From assembly GCA_033809415.1 (NCBI GenBank), contig JAPXLT010000021.1:1-29466 (forward strand): 29,466 bases of DNA. The letters are read 5' to 3'. This DNA comes from JAQVUB01 sp033809415. Its GTDB lineage: Bacteria > Verrucomicrobiota > Lentisphaeria > Oligosphaerales > Oligosphaeraceae. This document shows, in pieces, positions 7,914 to 15,610 of this stretch (its first letter is position 1; every line of letters starts with the position of its first letter). The notes below the pieces were generated by a model that ran no database searches, had not been told where the DNA came from, and was given only the letters and a program-made list of their open reading frames with translations. Both the position numbers and the translations under genes were made by a program.

Positions 7914-8059
7914 TTAGTCCGGCAAGGGTTATGTGTTACGCATTATTGACAGGGAACTGGTTGAACATATTGAAAACAATGCCATAAAGTAACGCTTTTA
8001 TATGGATTTTCAACTGGCACCATAGATTTCCAATACGGAATCGAATTTCTGGTAAGGGC

Positions 8060-8418
8060 TTGTAACAAATTAACTTTTACAGATCCGATCTTCTGTCGCT
8101 CCTACAGAGCTTGAATTTTGGTGGAATGCCTACCCGGGGCTGCGCGGGCCTGACGGCCCGGCTTGCCCCGGGCTGTGTTCTTTCGCGCCTTTGGCGCTTT
8201 TATGCCACACACCTTCGTTTCAGGCAAAAAAGAGCATTGGCAAAAGAGCCGCGGAGCGGTGGAAAGACCATAGCCCAGGGCAAGCGCGGCCGCCAGGCCA
8301 AAGCGCAGCCCTGGGTAAAACACCCACCCGAACACGCAGCCCCAGCGGGGCGACAGAAAATGCCTTTTCCATGAAGAGCACGGCATCGCAACAAAGTGTA
8401 AAAGTAATTTTGTTACAA
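8060..8418. mobile_element. MITE-like palindromic element with 22-bp terminal inverted repeats
   Basis: The ends match as inverted repeats over 22 bp with two mismatches: 8060-8081 begins TTGTAACAAATTAAC, and 8397-8418 read on the other strand begins TTGTAACAAAATTAC. Both end CTTTTACA. The interior is also a long imperfect palindrome: ACCCGGGGCTGCG at 8131-8143 pairs with CGCAGCCCTGGGT at 8304-8316, TTCTGTCGC near 8090 with GCGACAGAAAA at 8350-8360, and CTTGCCCCGGGCT near 8163 with AGCCCAGGGCAAG near 8272. It encodes nothing recognisable and no target-site duplication is obvious. Size, TIRs and lack of genes fit a non-autonomous transposon or a REP/BIME-like hairpin element. Confidence 0.6.
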
Positions 8419-8879
8419 CTCCTAAGACGTCAGTGAAACAACTAGATGAAAAAGTCAAGCGGTGTTGCGAACGAAAAAGTCTGATTCCTGAAGTTTTCTT
8501 CTAAAGTCTGCCGTCCAGTTTTGAACTTTTCCAGGATTGCGAGGCATTTTCAAGGGGAAATCCGGTGATTTTTGTTTTTTGTTTTTTTGAGCGCCCCAAA
8601 AAAAGACGACAAGTCCCCCGCCGCCTTCCCGGCGGCTCCGATCTGTGGCGGAGCCGTTACTTGACCAACGAAGGAAGGGATGGTACATTTATTCATGGCT
8701 GATGTCTTCTGTGCTTGGGTGTGAAACATGGCAGGACGTATTGAGCGTGCGTCCTGTCGTCTAAATGTAGCACATCTTTTGAGAATCAGCTTTTTTTGGA
8801 GTCAACAATGCTGAGGCCAGGGCGTAAACGGGCGTCGTACTTTTTACCATAGCAACTAGGCTTGGGGGGAGCCATCCCC

Positions 8880-8908
8880 AAAAAAAGACAGTGCCTTGTA
8901 AAAGGCAC
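8880..8908 (-). terminator. Intrinsic-terminator-like hairpin facing the minus strand
   Basis: A perfect 7-bp stem, GTGCCTT at 8891-8897 and AAGGCAC at 8902-8908, encloses a 4-base loop. Read on the minus strand it is followed by TGTCTTTTTTT, the layout of a Rho-independent terminator. No minus-strand gene lies upstream between here and 10311, so its purpose is unclear. Confidence 0.5.
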
Positions 8909-9155
8909 CACAATCAGACGGGAACGTGCTTATTTATGCCAATGCCTTGGAGAGTGCTTTCCAGAAAAATCCTTCACAAAAAGAAGATTTAGGGGGATAG
9001 TAGTAGACACCCTGTTCACCAACATGATGAACGGAATGAACTTCACAAAACTTTGAAAACAAAGGAATTAGAACTAAAAGTAAGCTTTGACTGCTTTTTT
9101 TTAGGATCGACTTTTAGACATGTCATAAGAAGTTTACAGAATTAAGGAACGCATT

Positions 9156-10205
9156 GTGAAAGAAATTCTCATACATACATCAGGATCATTAGGTGATATC
9201 CTTGTATTATTTCCCATTATGGCAGGAATCAGAAAACAAAATCCAGACGCCAGGATAACCCTGCTAAATAAACATGACACTTTTTTTTCGGCATCACCAT
9301 TGGAATTATCCAGGCAGGCAGGCTACGTGGATGATATTAAAATTACTAAACGATGGTCTCTGCGCTTAATGAAACTTTTTTCTTTTCTACCAGGTCTTGG
9401 CAGAAAAAAATATGATCAGGTTTACTGGCTGATCAGAGACTCAAGAACACTGTCAAATAAAATACGGCGTGAAAAAGCATTTTTTCAGCGCCTAAGCAAA
9501 AGCTCTGTCCTGGGTATGACTTCCCTATTGAAATTTGATGATAAAAATCAATATTTCCCAAGGGTAGGCGAATTGCTTCTTGAGCGCATCAATACCAATA
9601 ATCCTAACCCCATAAAACCGGGAACACATTTATTTCCTTTGACAAAAGAAGACCTTGGTGAAGCACGCAAATATATACATGGACTTGGCTTGCCGGAAGA
9701 CTGCATCCCGTTTGCAGCCTGTATTGGGGGCAAAAAACCAGTTTGTCACTGGCCATTGGAAAAATATGAGGTTTTGCTAAACAAAATAATTGCAGAAACG
9801 AATGCGGTTCCGGTTTTCATTGGCGGACCATTTGATCGTGATAACATACAATTTTTGATGCAAAAGTTGCCTGCGGGGCGCACCTTTTATGCGTCAGAAC
9901 TGGCATCTGATCTTAGGAAAACGATTGGCTTGTTATCCCAAATGTCATTTTACTTGGGCAATGACACAGGAACGATGCATCTGGCAGCTTCTGCAGGATT
10001 GCAATGCATCGTAATGATGCCTTCCCACAATTTCAAAGGACTATGGAATCCACTCGGCGAGGGACACTTTATCTTGCAATGTGAACCTGAACTTGAATGT
10101 AGTTGTTGCAGAGAGGCAACTTGTCCTCTTGGCACACCAGCAAAATGCATGAATGCTATTGAGCCTGAGAGAGTTTTCAAAGCGGTTCTTAGTATCTTGA
10201 GATAA
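9156..10205 (+). CDS. Family 9 glycosyltransferase (heptosyltransferase-like)
   Basis: The 349-aa protein matches the ADP-heptose:LPS heptosyltransferase family (GT9, as WaaC/WaaF/WaaQ). It has the N-terminal ILIHTSGSLGDILVLFPIMAGIR with the GSLGD acceptor-side loop, a CIGGKKPVCHWPLEKY segment (189-204) at the nucleotide site, and the donor-site LGNDTGTMHLAASAG (267-281). The cysteine-rich tail CSCCREATCPL...CMNAI before the last helix is common in GT9 proteins. Whether heptose or another sugar is transferred cannot be told. The start is GTG at 9156 with AAGGA at 9144-9148. The gene is more A/T-rich than most of the window. A weak 6-bp hairpin overlaps the stop (AACTTG 10204-10209, CAAGTT 10217-10222). 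Confidence 0.85.
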   Translation: MKEILIHTSGSLGDILVLFPIMAGIRKQNPDARITLLNKHDTFFSASPLELSRQAGYVDDIKITKRWSLRLMKLFSFLPGLGRKKYDQVYWLIRDSRTLSNKIRREKAFFQRLSKSSVLGMTSLLKFDDKNQYFPRVGELLLERINTNNPNPIKPGTHLFPLTKEDLGEARKYIHGLGLPEDCIPFAACIGGKKPVCHWPLEKYEVLLNKIIAETNAVPVFIGGPFDRDNIQFLMQKLPAGRTFYASELASDLRKTIGLLSQMSFYLGNDTGTMHLAASAGLQCIVMMPSHNFKGLWNPLGEGHFILQCEPELECSCCREATCPLGTPAKCMNAIEPERVFKAVLSILR

Positions 10206-10310
10206 CTTGGTACTCGCAAGTTGATATGTTCTTCCTCTGGTATAATTTGTCACCGAGATTTTGAAGAAATACGTTTATCGCCAGCCGGCAACTTGGTTGT
10301 TTCGCAAAGC

Positions 10311-10721
10311 CTAGAGAAAAAACTCATAATCATTGGGAGTGCCAAGACTCCAAACACTTTCATATTCCTTTCCAACATTCAGCAATGCAATATGCTCACC
10401 ACGGGAAATCATCTGATTATAGACTGGTGCCACATAAAATTCGCCGTTAACGCGCAGATTTGACGCTATCATGCGGTGTGCATCCGCCACGAATTCATTA
10501 CCGCAGGCGAATAGATAAATACCAGCTGTTGCCTCGTCTGAAACAACCTGCTTTTCGACTATGCATTCAATCTGTCCGTCAGATGAGAATTTCACAAAGG
10601 AACATTTTGGATCCTGAGAAGTCATGGTTAAAATAGCCCCTGCCGGTGCAGGCTGAATAGTCAGCCGAGACAAAAAATCCGAGATTTGGAAGTTAACCCA
10701 ATCAAAATGCCCGGTAGCGCA
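10311..10721 (-). pseudogene. C-terminal remnant of a sugar nucleotidyltransferase
   Basis: The frame directly following the stop at 10722 reads HFDWVNFQISDFLSRL, GAILTMTSQDP, IECIVEKQVVSDEATAGIY, RVNGEFYVAPVYNQMI and SLGTPNDYEFFL. This is the order seen in the second half of NTP_transferase enzymes (glucose-1-phosphate thymidylyl/uridylyltransferase type): VEKxxISDxATxGIY, NGEFYVxPVYN, LGTPxD. The N-terminal nucleotide-binding GxG motif and about half the normal length (230-250 aa) are missing, and the region upstream codes for an unrelated membrane protein. The longest frame with a start codon (TTG at 10673) makes 120 residues with no good Shine-Dalgarno. I read it as a 5'-truncated pseudogene. 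It ends facing the GT9 gene. Confidence 0.72.
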
Positions 10722-11138
10722 TCAACGGAAAGTCAACTGGCAACGAACAACTTGCTTTCGTGATTTTGCGTGAATTTGGACTGTCGTATCCTTGCGAGTT
10801 CTGGCAACAGCAGTAACGGATTCATGTGTCTCTTCGATATCCTTTGCGCCAATCTTTCGAAAAGTATTGGTATGCCAGCTTTCAAAGCTCACATCATCTG
10901 GCAATATTAACCACATATCGACTTGTTTACAGCCAAGAAAAGGAATACAGGACTTCCATTTTCTCTCGAGGATGACAGCACCTTCCTTGCCAAGCGCATT
11001 TACAAATGCCATTTGTTCCTGGGACGGCGGTGCTTTGGGAAAGAAAGGCATTGCCATCCATAAGAGGATCAAGAGAATGAGGCATACACATACTAGGTTT
11101 TTTATGCGTTTGATAGTATGTGCATGCGCCTGTTCCAT
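10722..11138 (-). CDS. Small membrane-anchored protein of unknown function
   Basis: From the ATG at 11138 the frame encodes 138 residues. A short basic N-terminus (HTIKRIK) precedes one hydrophobic helix (NLVCVCLILLILLWMAMPFF, about residues 14-33). After it comes a soluble region of about 105 residues, presumably outside the cytoplasm, with two cysteines in CIPFLGC and a basic end. No family is recognised. An in-frame extension to 11201 exists but would overlap the preceding gene. The Shine-Dalgarno is weak (GCGGA). It starts 40 bp after the end of the large secreted protein on the same strand, so co-transcription is likely. The end abuts the nucleotidyltransferase remnant, which suggests its 3' end lies at a rearrangement junction. 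Confidence 0.5.
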   Translation of the reverse strand: MEQAHAHTIKRIKNLVCVCLILLILLWMAMPFFPKAPPSQEQMAFVNALGKEGAVILERKWKSCIPFLGCKQVDMWLILPDDVSFESWHTNTFRKIGAKDIEETHESVTAVARTRKDTTVQIHAKSRKQVVRCQLTFR

Positions 11139-11178
11139 CGTGCAATTCCGCAATGCAGTAAAGCAGACAGGGTTGACT

Positions 11179-14100
11179 TTATTCCAGTTCCACCAGGGCA
11201 AAGGTATGGAATTTCAGGGTCATGTTGATTTTGCCACTCGAGACAGAGTTGAGCTTCGAGCCGAAGTCGCCCAGTTTGAGAGGGGCACGGTCATTTGGCA
11301 CCCGTCTTTGCGTGCGAATCTGGAAGAGTTCCTGGTAAGCCGGGTCGTCCCGCGTCAGCATATCCGTTGCTTTGGTTGGGGTGAAGCCCAGTATTTTGGC
11401 ATCAAATGTCACATCGAACGTCTGTGTATCATGTGCTTTGCCAATGTGTGAGATGACTGCCAATGCACCCTTGCCGTCCTTTTTGCGGTAGATGCTGACA
11501 TAAATGTCCTTTGCACCGGAAACGGCGGCGGGCTTGCGCCAATAGCCAACGAAGTCTGCGGACGGCACGCCAAAGTTTTCATAGATGCGGAAAACTTTTT
11601 CAATGATGCCAAAGTGGCAGCGCGCCTGGCCAAGCATGGTATTGTGTGGCAGTACACCGGCCAGGAAGGCTTGCGTAATGCGGAACTTGTACAGCTCAGG
11701 GTCTTCCTTGCCGCCGCCAAATTGAGGCAGAAGTATATCATTTGCCTGATAAACCGAATTGATGGCACCGAAAGGCAGAGAACTCAGCTCGCAGGCAAAC
11801 ATTTCGATATTGTAGGTATCCTGGATATCCTTCCCGTTGTGCATGATGGTGCTGCTATGCTGGCGGATATGTTCGCCATTGATTAGTAAAGAAGCAAAAG
11901 TAAAGGCCGGCACTTGCACGCAGTCCGTATTGTGCAGCGCAACGATTGGCATGGGATTGCCTGCCTGATACTGAACCAGGATGGTTCGGCGCAGAAATTC
12001 CCGGTAGGCCAGGATAGGCCAGCGCTCATCGCAACCGTGGAATTTGTTCGAGCATATGCCAATCAGGCCAAAGTCATAATAGATTCCATCGGGCTTGAAG
12101 CGCTCGACGAGACGGCGCAGGCGCTGATGGAAGAAAGCGTTGGCACCCGTTCGCGGGCAGCAGTCGTAAAGAATGCATTTGCGGCCATTGCGGATATAGT
12201 CCAGGTTGCGTTGCGGCAGGAAGCGCCATTCATCTACAAAAGCGGCTACTTCAGGATATTCATCGGTAAGATGACGCGCATCCATATAGACGATGGGCAT
12301 TTTATTATATTTCCTGCATGCTGCAATCAGCCTGATCAGATGCGGAGTTGTTTCTGATTCCTCCTCGGAAGGGATTTCAGCGAAAAAGTCGTCGATTTCG
12401 TGTGGATATGGCGTAGATATGATGACACTTTGCCCTATGTTAACCTTGTATTCAGGGCGATACATCGGCACACAGTGTGTGTCGCCGTCAGTCAGCAGTG
12501 GATGATTGGTAAACAAAGGCTTGACGGGCGAGGCCACATAGCCGAATTCGAAGTCAAATGTACTGCCTGCCTTCAGTTCCTTCTGCAGGAAAAAGTCGAT
12601 ATATGCCTTGTTTCCCTGTTTGACGATGCAGATAGCCTTGCCCGTGTCATAGGTCCAGTTTTTGGCAGTTTCCGTGAATAAGCAGATACCTAGCTCCTCC
12701 ATGCCCAGCCATACCATGGGATAGAACGCCAGGTATCTCTTGCCTTCCTCGATAGGGCTGGTAATCTTCGACCCCCAAGAGCCGCCGAGGGCAGCATGCA
12801 GATACTTCATTATTTCCTTATTCAAGTGGAAGCGCAGGCGGATGTCTTTCAGGGCAGTATTGGCTTTCAGGGTGAAGTTGCTGTATGAGAGACCATCATA
12901 TTCAACCCACCCGTTTTCCTGTACTGTGCAGCCTTCGCCTTCGGCGTTGGCGGTGAACTCGCCGCGGTAGTTCCATGTTTTGCCTATCTTGAAGCTGGTG
13001 CATGGCACGGCCTTGCCATTGACCAGCAGTTCTGGCGCGGCAGCAAAAAGGTTCTGTTTCTGGTTGATGATTTGCTCCGGAAACAGAGATTTCCCGTACT
13101 GATAGGTGCGTCCCCAGGTATTGAAGTCTTTGCCATTGATGGACAGCGGCTGAAACATAGGCAGGATTACATCCTTGGGGAATTCGCTGTCTGCATTGTG
13201 CCATTTGCCAAGACCGGGAAAGTTGATTTCCATCTGGGACAGATTCTTGCCGTCTTTGTCTTCCAGGCGCACAATATAGGCGCCGGCTGCTCCTTTTGTG
13301 TCAAATGGAACCTGATGATTATCCTGCGTCAGCTGATGGCGGTATTTTTCTGTGCCGTCTGGGGCAATCAGCAGCAGGCGAGGTGCGCAATCTGCACCGT
13401 ATTTGTATGTCAGCAGAGTCAATGGCACTTCCACGTCCAGGTAGCCATTGAGGAAGCGCTTGTGCACGTCCAGAAATACTTCTTTCAGGGCATAGGGGGC
13501 AATGCATCGCGCCAGGACGGTATTGCCGTCTTTCAGTGTGCACATCAACTGGTTGTAGGCTGATGTTACAATGCGTCCTTCCAATTCCAGTTCGGCGGTT
13601 TCGCCAGCCTTGAACTGCCGCGTTTTGCTTACGACGGGAAGCGGCATCGCCGCGCCGCTGGCATCGGCCAAGGCGATTTCATAGCTCAACTTGCTGGCAA
13701 CTGGCGAGGTGATGCTGACAGTTTGCTGAACCAGTCCCCCTGTGGGATTGTTCTGTTGCACCAGACGCATGCTGGGGAACTTCTTGCCGAACACCAATGG
13801 CATGAACAATTCGGGTTTCGTATATTGGCCGCTATAGAGAATCGAGGTTGCAGCGGAGAACTCCGGCAGGCACCAGGTACGGCAGAAATTAAAGCGGATA
13901 GGCTCTTCCGGCGGTCCGGACAGACCCAAGGTGCTCCATGGAATGACTGCTTCCGCCTGCCAAATGCTACTGTTGTCGATCTGCATGCGTAGTTGTGAGC
14001 CGTAGCTCCATGGCGCATGCCATTCGGAACCGTTGTTTTTCCATTCTGTGTAGCCACCGGCCACATTGCCGCCGAATCTGTAAACATCCTTGCCAATTTG

Positions 14101-15066
14101 CAGATAGAGCTCGAATGATTCCGTGCCCCAGACTTCCGGTTCAACTGCTGGAGTGCGTGGAATGCCCGCAGTGACGGGATTGCCGGCAGGAATCGCGTAA
14201 TCCAGCCCCAGATAGAGATTCTTCGAGTCGGACGACAGCAGAAAGCGGCCGGCAGGCGCCTGATATGTCTTGCTGGGAAAATCGCCAGCCGACAGCACCG
14301 GTAAGGACGCGGCTTTAGACCAGAACTCTTCCGTCAAATCACCATCTGCCTTGACAGCAACATCATCCACAATCGGAACGGACAACTGCGCGGGATATTT
14401 CTCGATAGTAGGCTGCAAGTTCACGCCGCAGACTTCAGCAACCTGGCTTGCTGAAAGTGCCTCATTGTAAACCAGAAGTTTGCTCACATGAGTGTCTTTG
14501 CCACAGGGGTCGGCGCTCCTCCAGCCATCTTTGTACTGTCCCAGATACAGACTGCGTACTCGAGTTACTTTGATCGGCTGTTTTTCTGATGCAAAGAGGA
14601 CACCGTCATTGTAGAACTGGACTGTGCGCCCGTCCCATGTGACGCCCATCCAGTAGTCTTTGCCATATTCGTTTTTCCCGGGCGCACGTACATAAATCTG
14701 CGCATCCAGGTCTCCGAAAGCAAACATATAGTGTTCCATATTATCTCGAGTCATATAGAGGCAAATGGTCAACCTGGAATCACATCGCAAAGTGAAAGGA
14801 TGCCGGTTTACCGTGATTTCTTCAGCAGGCTTATCCTGACAGACGCGCAGAAGAATGGTTCCAGCTTCGCCGACCAGGGAGGCAGCTGGTATTTCCAGCC
14901 CACGTTCCCCCATGGTGAAATATCCGTCAGCCTGCTTTGGCGGCAACTCCAATTTTTTCCCTGCAATAACAGGAGCTACCGGTTCGGCAAAGTCAATCGA
15001 CAAAGTCTGTTCGCCTAACAACACGCCGCACCATAACAACAGCAAACACGCGTAAATCTTTTTCAT
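11179..15066 (-). CDS. Secreted multidomain protein: LamG-like, CBM9-like and GH123-like regions
   Basis: The 1295-aa protein has a signal peptide (MKKIYACLLLLWCGVLLG, cleavage before EQ). Residues about 50-218 look like a LamG/concanavalin jelly roll (YWMGVTWDGRTVQFYNDGVL, SLYLGQY, VSKLLVYNEALS). Residues about 233-415 look like a CBM9/DOMON-type carbohydrate-binding domain (VKADGDLTEEFW, SKNLYLGLDY, WGTESFELYLQIG, WQAEAVIPWSTLG). The last 430 residues contain PHEIDDFFAEIPSEEE, PDGIYYDFG, HGCDERWPILAYREFLRR and SIYRKKDGKGALAVISH. These resemble the GH123_N (formerly DUF6067) type glycoside hydrolase region common in Lentisphaerota and Planctomycetota. A polysaccharide-degrading or -binding role outside the cytoplasm is inferred; catalytic residues are not assigned. 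The start at 15066 is preceded by AAGGGA at 15074-15079 and is preferred over 15117 because MKK begins the signal peptide. Confidence 0.68.
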   Translation of the reverse strand: MKKIYACLLLLWCGVLLGEQTLSIDFAEPVAPVIAGKKLELPPKQADGYFTMGERGLEIPAASLVGEAGTILLRVCQDKPAEEITVNRHPFTLRCDSRLTICLYMTRDNMEHYMFAFGDLDAQIYVRAPGKNEYGKDYWMGVTWDGRTVQFYNDGVLFASEKQPIKVTRVRSLYLGQYKDGWRSADPCGKDTHVSKLLVYNEALSASQVAEVCGVNLQPTIEKYPAQLSVPIVDDVAVKADGDLTEEFWSKAASLPVLSAGDFPSKTYQAPAGRFLLSSDSKNLYLGLDYAIPAGNPVTAGIPRTPAVEPEVWGTESFELYLQIGKDVYRFGGNVAGGYTEWKNNGSEWHAPWSYGSQLRMQIDNSSIWQAEAVIPWSTLGLSGPPEEPIRFNFCRTWCLPEFSAATSILYSGQYTKPELFMPLVFGKKFPSMRLVQQNNPTGGLVQQTVSITSPVASKLSYEIALADASGAAMPLPVVSKTRQFKAGETAELELEGRIVTSAYNQLMCTLKDGNTVLARCIAPYALKEVFLDVHKRFLNGYLDVEVPLTLLTYKYGADCAPRLLLIAPDGTEKYRHQLTQDNHQVPFDTKGAAGAYIVRLEDKDGKNLSQMEINFPGLGKWHNADSEFPKDVILPMFQPLSINGKDFNTWGRTYQYGKSLFPEQIINQKQNLFAAAPELLVNGKAVPCTSFKIGKTWNYRGEFTANAEGEGCTVQENGWVEYDGLSYSNFTLKANTALKDIRLRFHLNKEIMKYLHAALGGSWGSKITSPIEEGKRYLAFYPMVWLGMEELGICLFTETAKNWTYDTGKAICIVKQGNKAYIDFFLQKELKAGSTFDFEFGYVASPVKPLFTNHPLLTDGDTHCVPMYRPEYKVNIGQSVIISTPYPHEIDDFFAEIPSEEESETTPHLIRLIAACRKYNKMPIVYMDARHLTDEYPEVAAFVDEWRFLPQRNLDYIRNGRKCILYDCCPRTGANAFFHQRLRRLVERFKPDGIYYDFGLIGICSNKFHGCDERWPILAYREFLRRTILVQYQAGNPMPIVALHNTDCVQVPAFTFASLLINGEHIRQHSSTIMHNGKDIQDTYNIEMFACELSSLPFGAINSVYQANDILLPQFGGGKEDPELYKFRITQAFLAGVLPHNTMLGQARCHFGIIEKVFRIYENFGVPSADFVGYWRKPAAVSGAKDIYVSIYRKKDGKGALAVISHIGKAHDTQTFDVTFDAKILGFTPTKATDMLTRDDPAYQELFQIRTQRRVPNDRAPLKLGDFGSKLNSVSSGKINMTLKFHTFALVELE

Positions 15067-15133
15067 ATACATCCCTTGTGAAAAAAACGTAGAAAACCTA
15101 ACATACAGACACTCCAAATAGAACTATCTTCTT

Positions 15134-15162
15134 ACATTACTTTTTCCCTTTTCACTTGTCAA
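15134..15162 (-). promoter_or_regulatory. Sigma-70-type promoter for the secreted GH123-like gene
   Basis: Read on the minus strand: a perfect -35 TTGACA (15162-15157), a 17-base spacer, then TAATGT (15139-15134) as -10. It lies 68 bases before the ATG at 15066, leaving an untranslated leader of about 60 bases with AAGGGA near the start codon. Upstream (15169-15196) is A/T-rich with a doubled TTTGCGTAT motif, a possible UP element or operator. Confidence 0.5.
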
Positions 15163-15358
15163 GTTGCCTATTTGCGTATTTGCGTATTATTGTATTTGAC
15201 TTTCCGTGTTCATACAGGTATCTTTTGCATCATACGATACAGTGAAAAATTTCAGTCACAAAATGAACAATGAATGATAACCCTGCACCCCAATACTCTT
15301 AACTTAACGCTTTGTAACCAATATCGACGATACAACTCCTAAAGCCGACCTTGGCGTT

Positions 15359-15409
15359 CTTGGCGTCTTGGCGGTTCAATAATGAGGAACCAACCGCCAA
15401 GGAGCCAAG
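15359..15409. repeat. 'cttggcg' inverted repeat
   Basis: CTTGGCGTCTTGGCGGTT at 15359-15376 is mirrored, 16 of 18 bases, by AACCGCCAAGGAGCCAAG at 15392-15409 across a 15-base loop. The left arm is itself built of tandem CTTGGCG units. No T-tract follows. It lies in the 15118-15610 spacer, which otherwise holds the promoter above, a dispersed repeat and the heptamer array. Confidence 0.65.
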
Positions 15410-15471
15410 CAATTGGAGGAAACAACAAACCAGACCGAAATTCCGCATGCCATTTCATTCGTCGAAGCAGC

Positions 15472-15520
15472 AACCCTACAAATTTTCCGCGCTTTCCGTG
15501 TTTTCCGTGGACAAAAAATC
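15472..15520 (-). repeat. Dispersed 'cacgaaaag' spacer repeat, inverted copy
   Basis: The reverse complement reads GATTTTTTGTCCACGGAAAA, then CACGGAAAGCGCGGAAAA, then TTTGTAGGGTT. It matches 2497-2550 at most positions, in opposite orientation and 13 kb away. Confidence 0.75.
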
Positions 15521-15537
15521 TTAAGTAACGAGTATTG

Positions 15538-15600
15538 CCCCTGCACCCTGCACCCTGCCCCCTGCCCCCTGCCCCCTGCCCCCTGCACCCTGCACCCTGT
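15538..15600 (+). repeat. Heptamer array (A/C)CCCTGC x9
   Basis: Exactly nine tandem 7-base units fill 63 bases: one CCCCTGC, two ACCCTGC, four CCCCTGC, one ACCCTGC and a final ACCCTGT. It ends 10 bases before the ATG at 15611. The same units recur at 25741-25782 and, inverted, at 29449-29466. Confidence 0.9.
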
Positions 15601-15610
15601 ATAGGTCTAT

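Larger units (their letters stand above)
7914..9155. other. 1.2-kb non-coding region between divergent glycosyltransferase genes
   Basis: No frame here shows a domain or a ribosome-binding site. It holds the palindromic element at 8060-8418. It also holds two copies of CCCCAAAAAAAGAC (8594-8607 and 8876-8889) and a G/C-rich hairpin, GGCTCCG at 8634-8640 with CGGAGCC at 8649-8655, next to a second inverted pair (CCGCC and GGCGG near 8618-8635). A terminator-like hairpin facing the minus strand lies at 8880-8908. Frames at 8455-8688 (minus) and 8862-9056 (plus) translate to low-complexity or repeat-like peptides that I do not accept as genes. Confidence 0.6.

Noticed and set aside
7914..8059. 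Promoter search upstream of the WaaG-like remnant
   Set aside because: No convincing -35/-10 pair at proper spacing was found by eye.
8102..9056. Several frames of 60-118 residues in the 1.2-kb gap
   Set aside because: They lie in palindromic or low-complexity DNA, with repeat-like composition and no ribosome sites.
10311..10673. 120-residue nucleotidyltransferase as an intact gene
   Set aside because: The family motifs continue upstream of its only start codon (TTG) to the preceding stop, and the nucleotide-binding half is absent.
15359..15409. Terminator for neighbouring genes
   Set aside because: A strong inverted repeat, but no T-tract on either strand and divergent genes on both sides.
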